The notes under the pieces are model-generated. The model saw only the letters and a list, made by a program, of their open reading frames with translations. It was not told the DNA's origin and ran no database searches. The translations under genes were made by a program, and so were the position numbers. From Nocardia australiensis (lineage in GTDB: Bacteria; Actinomycetota; Actinomycetes; Mycobacteriales; Mycobacteriaceae), in NCBI RefSeq assembly GCF_020733705.1, contig NZ_JAJFZM010000002.1, positions 372,001 to 436,000 on the forward strand: a stretch of DNA of 64,000 nucleotides, written 5' to 3'. Below are positions 7,822 to 16,816 of the stretch, piece after piece (the first letter of the stretch is position 1; every line of letters begins with the position of its first letter).

Positions 7822-9204
7822 TCAGTACTGTTTGCGGTGCGGTATGAACTCCAGCGTGAGCAGCGCCGCGGCCGCCAAAAGGACCTCGCGCCAGCGGATC
7901 AGGACGAAACGTTGCTCGGACATCGCCCGGAACTTGCGCAGGAACCGGTAGAGCGATTCCAGTCTGATCAGTGGATCGCCGAGATGCACAAGCACATAGA
8001 TCAGGTTGGCGGTGCGGGAGCGCTGCTGGTCGGCGAATAATTCCGGGAAAGGCGCGAATGCCAGCGAGATTCGCTGCACGCCCTGTTCACGCGCATAGTC
8101 GACGAGGTCGAGAATCATCCTTTCATCCAAGCCGTTGGGAGCGTCCTTACGCCGCCACGGCACGTCCAAGCTGAGCTCGCGCCCGCGATTGGAAACCCCG
8201 TAGCGCTGGAACCCGGCGACCTGCCCGGAGTCATCGCGCGCGATCACCACGAGCATGCCAGGGTTTCGCCCGTCGAGCAGGTGGTCGAGGATCATTGAGA
8301 AACCCCGGCTCTGCCTGCCGTAGTTCCATTCGTCGACAATGGCGAGCAGGTTTTCGCGCATTGGCTCGTCGAGGGTGGCTTCGCTGACGACCTCGGTGGT
8401 CACCCCGAAATTGCGGGTGCGGCTGACGGCCTGGCGCAGATTCCGGAACTTCCGCCCGACCACGTCGAAGGTGTTCACGTCGATCACCACATCGCGCCCG
8501 ATCGGGATCGCGCGCAATCCGCGATGCTCGATCGCGCGGTGGCGCCACATCTCGGCGAGTTCCGGGCTTGCCCCGAGCACCGCTATTCGCCAACCCTGGT
8601 TGGCCGCGAATTCGGAGAATTCCGAAAGTAATTCGGAGAATCCCGCGCGCTCGCCGATGGGGTCACCGGCGACGACCGCGATACCGAACCGAGCGCGATA
8701 GCCGATCGCCGCGGTCGCCTGGGCGTTGAAGAAGTAAGTTTTCGACGAGTGCAGTGCGAAGGCGGCCAGGGGATCGTGTTCGGTCCGCCCGACGAGCTCG
8801 GCGACTCGATACAACTGCTCGGGCTGCGGACGGCTGGACTGCGGAAACATCAGGATGAACCCGGTCGAGGCCAGGAATACGAATCCGAACTCGGGATGTG
8901 AGGCACGGTAGGCGAGGTTGGCCACCGCGAGCACGCAGACCGCGATCGTCAGGTGCGCCAATGTGATCGGTCGCCGCAGATGCAGGCCACGAACCACGAA
9001 CAACCCGGAAATCGACACCGCGACAAACCAGCCGTGATCGATGCCCTGGCCTGCGGCATGCCATGCCTCGTAGACCAGCAGTGCGCTCAGCAGCAACAAC
9101 GAAATGGTCAGTATCGGTCGCAGCGCGGGTGTCGCGGTGAAAGCCGCCTGCCGGTATCCGGCCAGCGTCATGCTGCGTGCCACTGTCTTCGGTTCCTCAG
9201 CCAC
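7822..9204 (-). CDS. DUF2156 membrane protein, phosphatidylglycerol aminoacyl-transferase-like
   Basis: A 460-aa protein with several hydrophobic segments in the first 130 residues (ILTISLLLLSALLVYEAW, LTIAVCVLAVANLAY, FGFVFLASTGFILMF) followed by a soluble DUF2156 domain. That domain is the catalytic part of MprF/LysX-type enzymes that move amino acids from aminoacyl-tRNA to phosphatidylglycerol. Matching signatures are SSKTYFFNAQATAAIGYRAR, GDPIG and VNTFDVVGRKFRNLRQAV. A role in modifying membrane lipids against cationic peptides is inferred from the family. It starts at a GTG overlapped by a short upstream ORF at 9197-9268. Confidence 0.8.
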   Translation of the reverse strand: MAEEPKTVARSMTLAGYRQAAFTATPALRPILTISLLLLSALLVYEAWHAAGQGIDHGWFVAVSISGLFVVRGLHLRRPITLAHLTIAVCVLAVANLAYRASHPEFGFVFLASTGFILMFPQSSRPQPEQLYRVAELVGRTEHDPLAAFALHSSKTYFFNAQATAAIGYRARFGIAVVAGDPIGERAGFSELLSEFSEFAANQGWRIAVLGASPELAEMWRHRAIEHRGLRAIPIGRDVVIDVNTFDVVGRKFRNLRQAVSRTRNFGVTTEVVSEATLDEPMRENLLAIVDEWNYGRQSRGFSMILDHLLDGRNPGMLVVIARDDSGQVAGFQRYGVSNRGRELSLDVPWRRKDAPNGLDERMILDLVDYAREQGVQRISLAFAPFPELFADQQRSRTANLIYVLVHLGDPLIRLESLYRFLRKFRAMSEQRFVLIRWREVLLAAAALLTLEFIPHRKQY

Positions 9205-9268
9205 GTGCGTACCTCATCAGGGCGCACCGCGCGTGGGCGCACGGCACCTTCACGAATAGGTTCCCCAT
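9197..9268 (-). CDS. 23-aa upstream ORF overlapping the DUF2156 gene start
   Basis: A 23-codon ORF (MGNLFVKVPCAHARCALMRY, then ARG) begins six bases after a GGAGG. It ends at a TGA inside the GTGGCTGAG start of the DUF2156 gene, giving an 8-bp overlap. The arrangement suits translational coupling or a leader peptide. Conservation cannot be judged from here. Confidence 0.35.
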   Translation of the reverse strand: MGNLFVKVPCAHARCALMRYARG

Positions 9269-9481
9269 ATGGTCCTCCCGATGATCCGGCACCAAGCTCG
9301 CATCATGCGTAACATGTGACCGGCATCCGAACATTCCTTCGACGCCGAGTTGGTATCTGCGGCGCGGGGCGTTGCCAGTCGGCGTCTTCCTCGCCAATGC
9401 TCTCGGGAAATCCCGTCCGGGTCCATTCCTTTTCGGCGTTCGCGGCCGCGCGCGGTTCGCCCTTATCAACGCTGCGGCGGG

Positions 9482-10381
9482 TTATCGGGTCACTGTGAAG
9501 GCGGTGCCGCCCGCAGTGATCGGGCCAGGTGCGAGGACGCCGTTGGTGGCGGCGATCGAGTAGGGGACCGGGGTGAATTCCGTCAGTGGCTTTCCGTCGA
9601 CCTCGATGTCGGTAAACGCGACCGGGGAGAATGCGGGCAGTGCGTTGTCGAGTTGGCCCTCGACGACGATCTCCGCGGTCAGGGCCGGGGCACTGGATTG
9701 CTGGACGGTCCTACGGGTCCAGCCCTTGGTCTGGTTGGACAGTGTCATCGTGTAGGCGGTCCCGTCGTAGGTGACCGATGACGTCATGCGGTCGCCGGGG
9801 GCGGAGGTCACGTCGCCGTACCGCACTGGCGCGGCCGGGTACGCCTCCCACCAGACGGTCCGTTCGGTACCCTGCGCACACAGGCTATGTGGGCTCGCCG
9901 AACCAGTTCCCGCCGCCGTGCATCCGCCGCTCACCACCTGGCCGAGGACAGTGTTCAAGCCTGCGGAGACCTCGATCATCCGGCGGAATGCCGAAGGATC
10001 GCTTCCGGACGCGTCGGCGAAATTCTCCACTGTCAGCCCTGGCATCGACGCGAGCATCCCAGCGTCACTGACACACGTCGCCTCGGACCCGGTCTGCATC
10101 AGCGGCAAGGCCACCGAGCCGTCGACCTTCGAGCCGTTGAGTCCGATCCACGGCGAGACCCGCTGGATCACGCCGGTGTCGGTGCAGGTCACCTCCGGTT
10201 CGATCCATTGTGCGGAGATGCTGTGGAAGTTCCCGGTGAGTACGTAGCCCGCCCAGTTCGAGACCAGGGCGTCCGTCGGCCCGGCCGCCGAGGGGCCCGC
10301 GGCCCACGTGACTGCGGTCACCGCCGCCACCGCCGCGACAATCCGATGACGAGCCCAACCCTTGCCACGGCGAGTCCACAT
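9482..10381 (-). CDS. secreted G1-family (eqolisin) glutamic peptidase
   Basis: A 299-aa protein with a Sec signal peptide (RIVAAVAAVTAVTWAAGPSA) and a mature domain matching peptidase family G1, known mostly from fungi. Hallmarks: NWAGYVLTG near the N-terminus, SPWIGLNG, LMQTGSEA (the Gln of the catalytic dyad) and WWEAYP (the Glu). Family members cleave proteins at acidic pH. With both dyad residues present it is likely active outside the cell. It is monocistronic, with 277 bp downstream to the DUF2156 gene holding only the 23-aa upstream ORF. Confidence 0.85.
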   Translation of the reverse strand: MWTRRGKGWARHRIVAAVAAVTAVTWAAGPSAAGPTDALVSNWAGYVLTGNFHSISAQWIEPEVTCTDTGVIQRVSPWIGLNGSKVDGSVALPLMQTGSEATCVSDAGMLASMPGLTVENFADASGSDPSAFRRMIEVSAGLNTVLGQVVSGGCTAAGTGSASPHSLCAQGTERTVWWEAYPAAPVRYGDVTSAPGDRMTSSVTYDGTAYTMTLSNQTKGWTRRTVQQSSAPALTAEIVVEGQLDNALPAFSPVAFTDIEVDGKPLTEFTPVPYSIAATNGVLAPGPITAGGTAFTVTR

Positions 10382-10528
10382 AGCCGCAGACCATAGCTCA
10401 CAGCTATGGTTCGGCCAGTGTGACGTGGCTGTTGTTCGATGGTTGATGCGAGCGGCGATCTTGTGTCCGAGACAGGCGGTGGAGAATCTATAGACAATAG
10501 TGTTCGCATACGCCTATGGTCTTGACCC

Positions 10529-11389
10529 ATGACGAAGTTCGACGGCAAGCGCTGCCTGATCACCGGGGCCGCCAGTGGCCTCGGACGCAGTACCGCACTC
10601 GCGGTCGCGGCCAAGGGGGCATCGGTCCTGCTCACCGATATCGATGGCAGCGGTCTGGCGCAGACCGCCGCGGATGTGCGGGATTCCGGCGGCGTCGTGC
10701 ACCTCGCGGCGCCCGCCGACGTGAGCGACTACGACGCGGTGGTCGCACTGGCCGCCAAGGCACATGCCGTGGTCGACAGGGTCGACATCGTGATGAACGT
10801 GGCAGGCATCGCCACCTGGGGAGCGGTGGATCGGCTCACCCACACGCAATGGCGGCGGACCATCGACATCGACCTGATGGGCCCGATCCATGTGATCGAG
10901 AAGTTCCTGCCGCGGATGATCGAGGCAGGCAATGGCGGACACCTGCTGAATGTGTCCTCGGCGGCCGGATTGTTGGGCTTGCCGTGGCACGCGCCCTACA
11001 GTGCGGCCAAGTTCGGACTGCGCGGCGTGTCAGAGGTCCTGCGGTTCGACCTGCGCCGCCACGGTATCGGCGTGAGCCTCGCCGTTCCCGGCGCGATGGC
11101 GACACCGATGGTCGACAGCGTCGACATCGCCGGCATCGATCGCACCGACGCGAGCGTCCAGCACGCCGTCGGCCTGTTCATGCGGCACGCGGTCACTCCC
11201 GAAGCGGCGGCGCGGTCGATCGTGCGCGGCGTGGAGCGCAACCGGTACCTGGTGTACACCTCGCCCGATATCCGGGTGGGGTACTGGGCGCAGCGGTACT
11301 TCCCGCCCTCCTACAACCTCGCCATGCGGGGGCTGAATTGGGCGATGATGCGCTACGTCGACAAGCAGGCCGCGGCCGCCGCACGCTGA
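10529..11389 (+). CDS. short-chain dehydrogenase/reductase (SDR)
   Basis: A 286-aa classical SDR with an NAD(P)-binding TGAASGLG near residue 12, NVAG near 90, catalytic Ser in LLNVSSAAGLLG and YSAAK near 162. The long C-terminal tail (WAQRYFPPSYNLAMRGLNW) suggests membrane association or a hydrophobic substrate, as in many mycolata SDRs. The substrate cannot be named. The next gene starts 58 bp downstream on the same strand. Confidence 0.9.
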   Translation: MTKFDGKRCLITGAASGLGRSTALAVAAKGASVLLTDIDGSGLAQTAADVRDSGGVVHLAAPADVSDYDAVVALAAKAHAVVDRVDIVMNVAGIATWGAVDRLTHTQWRRTIDIDLMGPIHVIEKFLPRMIEAGNGGHLLNVSSAAGLLGLPWHAPYSAAKFGLRGVSEVLRFDLRRHGIGVSLAVPGAMATPMVDSVDIAGIDRTDASVQHAVGLFMRHAVTPEAAARSIVRGVERNRYLVYTSPDIRVGYWAQRYFPPSYNLAMRGLNWAMMRYVDKQAAAAAR

Positions 11390-11447
11390 CCGGTCCTCGA
11401 TGCGACCCGTTGATTCCGGGTCGTGCGCTCGACGTAGCGTTGCCGGT

Positions 11448-12821
11448 ATGAGTGAGCGACTGGTGGTCATCGGGGGAGACGCGACGGGCATGTCGGCGGC
11501 ATCGCAGGCGCGCAGGCTCCGGACGGCGAGTGAACTCGAGATCGTCGTATTCGAGCGGGGACATTTCACCTCGTTCTCCGCGTGTGGGATTCCCTACTGG
11601 GTGGCAGGCGATGTGCCGGAACGAGATTCGCTCATCGCACGCACGCCCGAGGAGCACCAGGCCCGCGATATCGATCTGCGGATGCGCACCGAGGTACTCG
11701 AAATCGATGTGGCGGGCGGCCAGGTGCGCGCCTGTGGTCTCGAATCCGGCGCCGAATCATGGACGGACTACGACAAACTCGTCATCGCGACCGGCGCGCG
11801 CCCCATTCGCCCGCCACTGCCCGGTATCGACGCACCGGGTGTACACGGAGTGCAGACCCTCGACGACGGACAGGCACTCATCGAAACCTTGGAGCGGACG
11901 GCCGGTAAAAAGGCGGTCGTCATCGGCGCGGGCTATATCGGTGTCGAAATGGCGGAGGCGCTGGTCAAGCGTGACTACGGGGTGACGATGGTCAATCGCG
12001 GTGCCGAGCCGATGTCCACCCTCGACCCGGATATGGGCGCGCTGGTGCGAACCGCGATGTGCGGCATGGGAATCGAGATCGTGAGCGCCGCCGAGGTCAC
12101 CGCGATCCGGACCGGTGCCGACGGGCGGGTGAGCGCGGTGGTGACCACCGAGGCCGAGTACCCGGCGGACGTGGTGATCCTCGGCATCGGCGTGCGTCCG
12201 GAAACCGAGTTGGCCGCGGCGGCCGGGTTGCCACTGGGCAAACATGGCGGCCTGCTCACCGATCTGGCGATGCGGGTACGCGGCCATGAAAATGTATGGG
12301 CGGGTGGTGATTGCGTCGAGGTGCTCGACCTCGTTTCCGGTCTGGAACGTCACATCGCGCTCGGCACCCACGCCAATAAGCACGGCCAGATCATCGGTTC
12401 CGGGGTCGGCGGCGGATACGCGACCTTCCCCGGTGTCGTCGGGACCGCGGTGAGCAAGGTCTGTGATCTGGAGGTCGCACGAACCGGCTTGCGCGAGCAC
12501 GACGCCCACGCAGCAGGCTTGCAATTCGTAACTGTGACAATCGAATCCACCAGCCGATCCGGGTACTATCCGGGCGCGGCGAACATGACGGTGAAGATGC
12601 TCGCCGAGCGACGCACCGGACGCTTGCTCGGCGTGCAGGTCGTCGGCGGCGAAGGCGCGGGCAAACGGGTGGATGTCGCGGCCGTCGCGCTCACCGCCGG
12701 CATGACGGTGGAGCAGATGACGGCACTGGATCTCGGCTACGCGCCGCCGTTCTCACCGGTATGGGACCCCGTGCTGGTGGCCGCGCGCAAGGCGGTCGCG
12801 GCAGTAGCGCGGCGCGGGTAG
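11448..12821 (+). CDS. FAD/NAD(P)-dependent disulfide reductase-like oxidoreductase
   Basis: A 457-aa protein of the CoA-disulfide reductase/NADH oxidase class. FAD-binding N-terminus (LVVIGGDATGMSAASQARR), then the single redox Cys motif SFSACGIPYW near residue 40, as in CoA-disulfide reductases. NAD-binding GAGYIGVEMAEAL is near 150, WAGGDC near 285, and a C-terminal dimerisation domain follows. In actinobacteria the class includes disulfide, persulfide and NADH oxidases, so the substrate is open. The ATG at 11448 starts exactly at the FAD motif. It converges on the deazaflavin oxidoreductase gene 4 bp away. Confidence 0.85.
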   Translation: MSERLVVIGGDATGMSAASQARRLRTASELEIVVFERGHFTSFSACGIPYWVAGDVPERDSLIARTPEEHQARDIDLRMRTEVLEIDVAGGQVRACGLESGAESWTDYDKLVIATGARPIRPPLPGIDAPGVHGVQTLDDGQALIETLERTAGKKAVVIGAGYIGVEMAEALVKRDYGVTMVNRGAEPMSTLDPDMGALVRTAMCGMGIEIVSAAEVTAIRTGADGRVSAVVTTEAEYPADVVILGIGVRPETELAAAAGLPLGKHGGLLTDLAMRVRGHENVWAGGDCVEVLDLVSGLERHIALGTHANKHGQIIGSGVGGGYATFPGVVGTAVSKVCDLEVARTGLREHDAHAAGLQFVTVTIESTSRSGYYPGAANMTVKMLAERRTGRLLGVQVVGGEGAGKRVDVAAVALTAGMTVEQMTALDLGYAPPFSPVWDPVLVAARKAVAAVARRG

Positions 12822-12825
12822 CGAC

Positions 12826-13236
12826 TCAGGCGTCTCGGCGGTACACCGTGACGACCGGGATCACTCGCTCGGTGTTGGCCTGGTACTCGGCGAACCCGGG
12901 CATGATCTCGACCATCCTGGCGTACAGCTCATTACGTTCGGGGCCGGTCACGATGACGGCTTTCGCCGGGTACTTTTCGGTGCCGATCTCCACAGTGAGT
13001 TCCGGGTTCGCGCGCAGGTTGTGGTACCAGGCCGGATTCTTGTCCGCACCGCCGTTGGACGCGATGAGCACGATGCGTTCGTTATCGGGCAGGTATGCGA
13101 GTGGGTTGAGGATCTGACGTCCGGACTTCGCGCCGGTGGTCGTAATCAGCACCATGTTCGCACCCTCGAACATGCCGCCGACCTTGCCCCCGTTGGCTCG
13201 GAACTCCTCGATGATCTGGGTATTGAAGTCGCTCAT
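12826..13236 (-). CDS. deazaflavin (F420)-dependent nitroreductase-family oxidoreductase
   Basis: A 136-aa protein of the Ddn/split-beta-barrel family. It has NMVLITTTGAKSGRQILNPL near residue 30 and the phosphate-contact region NPAWYHNLRANPELTVEIG near 70. Members use F420H2 to reduce quinones or other acceptors. The full family length is present. It is divergent from glnX across about 150 bp. Confidence 0.88.
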   Translation of the reverse strand: MSDFNTQIIEEFRANGGKVGGMFEGANMVLITTTGAKSGRQILNPLAYLPDNERIVLIASNGGADKNPAWYHNLRANPELTVEIGTEKYPAKAVIVTGPERNELYARMVEIMPGFAEYQANTERVIPVVTVYRRDA

Positions 13237-13383
13237 GTGATCCGTCCGTTCGGTGATGTTTCCTCCGCCAACGCCGGGAGACGCCCGGGAATTCCGGCAG
13301 CTGAGCTGATAGGGGGCAAATCGGATGTGCGTCCCGTAATATCGCGATCGAAGACACCGGCCGGGTAGACGAAGGGGGGCGGT

Positions 13384-14655
13384 GTGGGAGTTCGCCTACC
13401 GGCAACCATCCGCAATGGGGCACTGTGGTTGCGGCGTTTCGCCGCGACAACTCCCGGAGCGATCGGTGCCGTGCTGGTCATATCCGTCGTGCTCTGTGTG
13501 CTTTCGGGCTTGGTGAGCGCTAACCAATTGAGCGGCAAGGTCGCTCGGCGCGACGCGGTACTCGAGCGGGCCGAGCCGCTGGCGTTCGCCGCGCAGAGTC
13601 TGTATGTCGCGCTCTCTGCGGCGGATGCCTCGGCGGCCGCGGCGTTCCTGTCCGGCGGTATCGAAACCCCCGAGGTACGTGGTCGATATCAGCAGGCGCT
13701 CGCCGATGCGGCGGCCGCGCTCGCGGACGCGACCACTGGCGCGTCCGACCAGGACACTCGCACGATCGTCGCGCGAATCACCGCCGACCTGCCTGCCTAC
13801 ACGGGGCTTGTCGAGGCGGCGCGGGCCAATAACCGGCAGGGCTTCCCGGTCGGCTCGGCGTATCTGCGCGAGGCATCGACTCTTATGCAGACGTCATTGC
13901 TGCCCAATGCCGAGCAACTCACCACGAACCGATTCGCATCGGTGCGTCGCGATCAACACGATATCGGCGCGCTGCCGCTGACCGGTCTCGCGCTGTTGCT
14001 GTTATTGGTGATCGGTGGCGGCGTCGCATCGATGTTGTTGTTGCGCTGGACGAATCGGCGGGTCAACCTCGGCCTGATCGTCGCGACCGCGGTCACGGCG
14101 TTGGTGTTGCTGTGGAGCGCGGCCGCGACCCTGGCCGCGTCGAACGCGCTGGACACCGGTGCATCCGGTGCGAGCAGTCGGTTCGAGGCGCTGGCCCAGG
14201 CGAGGATCCTCGCTCAGCAGGCCCGCACCGATGAAACGCTACAGCTGATCACCCGAGGCGATATCACTGCGGGCGAGCAAGATTTCACCGAACACAGCAC
14301 CGCCCTCGCCGCGCGATTGAACAGCGTGGTCGCGCCGGATTCCGCTGCCGCGCAGGCGCTCACGAACTGGCGGACCGGCCATCGCCGCCAAAAGGATCTC
14401 TACGAGGCGGCCAATTTCCCCGCCGCGGTCGAGCAGGCCATCGGTTCCGGTCCGGACAACTCGGCTTCCCGCTTCGCCGAACTCGACAATGCCCTGCGCG
14501 ACAACCTCGTCCAGGTCCGTCAGGAGTTGCGCGACGATGTCGACTCCGCTGGTGCGGCACTGAGATTCAGCCCGTCGGGCAGCCTACTGCTGATGGTGTT
14601 CGCGGCGGTCGCCGTCAGCGCCGGATTGTGGCCGCGCCTCGAGGAGTTCCTGTGA
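13384..14655 (+). CDS. glnX: GlnX-like membrane protein of the PknG pathway
   Basis: A 423-aa membrane protein, mostly extracytoplasmic and helical. Hydrophobic segments lie near residues 25-45 (AIGAVLVISVVLCVLSGLV), 200-250 (two helices around a short loop) and 395-415. Position directly before glnH and pknG matches the conserved glnX-glnH-pknG locus of mycobacteria and corynebacteria, where GlnX is proposed to carry the amino-acid signal from GlnH across the membrane to PknG. The GTG start follows an AGGGGGG stretch. Its stop overlaps the glnH GTG. Confidence 0.85.
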   Translation: MGVRLPATIRNGALWLRRFAATTPGAIGAVLVISVVLCVLSGLVSANQLSGKVARRDAVLERAEPLAFAAQSLYVALSAADASAAAAFLSGGIETPEVRGRYQQALADAAAALADATTGASDQDTRTIVARITADLPAYTGLVEAARANNRQGFPVGSAYLREASTLMQTSLLPNAEQLTTNRFASVRRDQHDIGALPLTGLALLLLLVIGGGVASMLLLRWTNRRVNLGLIVATAVTALVLLWSAAATLAASNALDTGASGASSRFEALAQARILAQQARTDETLQLITRGDITAGEQDFTEHSTALAARLNSVVAPDSAAAQALTNWRTGHRRQKDLYEAANFPAAVEQAIGSGPDNSASRFAELDNALRDNLVQVRQELRDDVDSAGAALRFSPSGSLLLMVFAAVAVSAGLWPRLEEFL

Positions 14656-15632
14656 ACAGACGCCTACTCGTACTTCTGGCTGCAACCCTGGTCGGTGCAG
14701 GCCCGATGGTGACCGGGTGCGGCTCGGGCACGAACATCCCCGAACCGGCCCGGGTCGCACCGGTGAACCCGCGTCCCGATCTCACGGTGATCGACGCTGT
14801 GCCCGGCTCCGAGACCGATGACAGCTGCAACCCCGAGGCATCGCTGCGACCAGGGCCGATGTCGAAACCAGGTGCGATGCCGCCTGGTTCGCCGCTGGCT
14901 ACGATCGTCGCGAACGGCCGAGTGCGAGTCGGTGTCGATCAGAACACCTATCTGTTCGGTTTCCGCAACCCGACCACCGGGCAGATCGAGGGCTTCGACA
15001 TCGACATCGCCCGAGAGATCGCCCGCGACATCTTCGGCGATCCGGACAAGATCGAATTGCGGACCGTGGCAGCGGCTGATCGGATCCCGGCACTGCGCGA
15101 CAAACAGGTCGACCTGATCGTCCGTAACTTTTCCGCCACCTGCGAGCGCCGCAAGGACGTCGACTTCTCCGGCGTGTATTACCGCGCGGCGCAACGCATA
15201 CTCGCGCCACGGGACTCGGGCATCAAAACGGGTGCCGACCTGGCGGATAAGACCGTATGCGTGACACGGGGCACCACCGCGGCCGCGCCGCTGTTCGCGC
15301 TGAAGCAGGCACCGCGGCAGGTCCTCGGAGCCACCAACTGGACCGACTGCCTGGCCGCACTGCAGCAGGGGCACGTCGATGCGCTCAGCGGCGACGACCC
15401 GATCCTGTATGGGCTCGTCGCACAGGATCTCAATCTCGAGGTGGTCGGCGAGGTGCTCGGCACCGACAACTACGCGGTCGGTATCGCCCAGGGCAATCCC
15501 GAGCTGGTGCGCTACGTGAACAGCGTGCTCGAACGCATCCGCAGCGACGGCACCTGGGAGCGGATCTACGACACCCGGCTCAGCGTCCTCGGCCCGTCAC
15601 CCGGCCCGCCGGTGCCGCGATACCGGGAGTGA
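14652..15632 (+). CDS. glnH: GlnH-like lipoprotein, amino-acid binding protein
   Basis: A 326-aa solute-binding lipoprotein. Signal peptide MNRRLLVLLAATLVGAGPMV is followed by lipobox VTGC, then an amino-acid binding fold (GRVRVGVDQNTYLFGFRNP, GFDIDIAREIA, VRNFSATCERRKDVDFSGVY). In mycolata GlnH binds Asp/Glu/Asn and acts as the sensor for PknG, not as a transporter part; there is no ABC permease or ATPase here, which fits. The GTG start overlaps the glnX stop by 4 bp (GTGA) and its own stop overlaps the next GTG. Confidence 0.88.
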   Translation: MNRRLLVLLAATLVGAGPMVTGCGSGTNIPEPARVAPVNPRPDLTVIDAVPGSETDDSCNPEASLRPGPMSKPGAMPPGSPLATIVANGRVRVGVDQNTYLFGFRNPTTGQIEGFDIDIAREIARDIFGDPDKIELRTVAAADRIPALRDKQVDLIVRNFSATCERRKDVDFSGVYYRAAQRILAPRDSGIKTGADLADKTVCVTRGTTAAAPLFALKQAPRQVLGATNWTDCLAALQQGHVDALSGDDPILYGLVAQDLNLEVVGEVLGTDNYAVGIAQGNPELVRYVNSVLERIRSDGTWERIYDTRLSVLGPSPGPPVPRYRE

Positions 15633-16816
15633 GCGTGGTGATCATGCAACCGCTCACCCTCGCCGAAATCGACCGCGAATTGGCCGACCGCGCAGCCGAA
15701 CTCGATGCCATCACCGCCACGCTGCTGGAACTGGACAAGCATGCCGGGCATACGCTGTTGCGCCGGTTTCCGCCGTCCGGAGTGACCGAACAGCGCTGGG
15801 TGCCGGTCCGCGAGGCGCTGGCGCTGATGTGGGAGGACTTCGGGCGACTGCGCACGATGCTCGATTCGGCGCGCACGGTGCGCGGCGGTAGATCCCGGCT
15901 CGACGACGACGAGCGGGCCGAGGTGACGAGGCTGTTGCGCGGGCGACCCTACGAGGTGTCTCGTACCCCGATACCGTTGGCGCAACGTTCACTGACCGGC
16001 CCCAGCGAACAGGTGCTGTTCGTTGGGCTCGCCGACACTGTGGACCGCATGCGGTCCACCTTCCCGGCGATCGCGGAATTTCTCGACGCGGTCGAGGCGG
16101 TGAACAATCGGATACTGTCCCGTCTCGCACCATTGCAGGAAAAATTGGACAAAGCCGGGGGACCCGGCACCGTGGCGTCAGCCGCCATCGCGGATGGCAT
16201 CGCCGAACTGCTGAGCAATTCCGCCACCGATCCGCTGGCGCTGACCATGCCCGAGATCGACGCTCGCATTGCCGAATTGAGCGACAAGCTCCGCCGGGAA
16301 TCCGCAGTACTGGCCGAACTCGGCGCGATGGTGGGGGATTGGGTCGGCGCGGTGGCGGAAACCCGCACCCGGTTGGATGTACTGCGCGAGGCTCATCAGC
16401 GCGCGGCGCGAGCACGAGCCGAGGTCGAGCGGAAAATTCTCGCGGGTCCGCTACCGGTGCCCACGGACGATACCGCCGCGCTCGGCACGCGACTGGACGC
16501 GGTGGCGGCGGAGCCGGGCGCTGGCGTCGCGCTGCTGGAGTTGCGCGGCCGAATCTCAACGGCCACCGCGGAAGTCGACACGGCTGACCAACTCGCGCAG
16601 GGTCTGCTCGATCGGCGGATCGAGTTACGTGGGCGGCTCGCCGCCTACCAGGCGAAGGCGGCCCGGCTCGGCGTCAGCGAGGATCGAGATCTGTTGGCCG
16701 CCGCCCGGATCGCGGGCGGGTTGCTTGCTCGCAAACCGTGTGACCTCGCCGCCATCACCCGCGCGGTCGCCGACTATCAGCAGCTCATCGGGGAGAAAAC
16801 AGGGAGGCGACCATGA
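15629..16816 (+). CDS. coiled-coil protein of the PknG operon, function unknown
   Basis: A 395-aa soluble, Ala/Arg/Glu-rich protein, largely predicted helical (AEIDRELADRAAELDAITAT, IDARIAELSDKLRRESAVLA, HQRAARARAEVERKIL). There is no membrane segment or catalytic motif. It lies between glnH and pknG with 4-bp overlaps on both sides, so its product is made in step with them. It may be a scaffold or PknG partner; that is inference from position and helical content. The start is the GTG at 15629; the ATG at 15644 is an alternative. Confidence 0.75.
   Translation: MSVVIMQPLTLAEIDRELADRAAELDAITATLLELDKHAGHTLLRRFPPSGVTEQRWVPVREALALMWEDFGRLRTMLDSARTVRGGRSRLDDDERAEVTRLLRGRPYEVSRTPIPLAQRSLTGPSEQVLFVGLADTVDRMRSTFPAIAEFLDAVEAVNNRILSRLAPLQEKLDKAGGPGTVASAAIADGIAELLSNSATDPLALTMPEIDARIAELSDKLRRESAVLAELGAMVGDWVGAVAETRTRLDVLREAHQRAARARAEVERKILAGPLPVPTDDTAALGTRLDAVAAEPGAGVALLELRGRISTATAEVDTADQLAQGLLDRRIELRGRLAAYQAKAARLGVSEDRDLLAAARIAGGLLARKPCDLAAITRAVADYQQLIGEKTGRRP

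Noticed and set aside
11403..11423. CGACCC...GGGTCG hairpin between the SDR and FAD oxidoreductase genes
   Set aside because: Six-base stem with no T run, and the downstream gene is on the same strand; could be chance in high-GC DNA.
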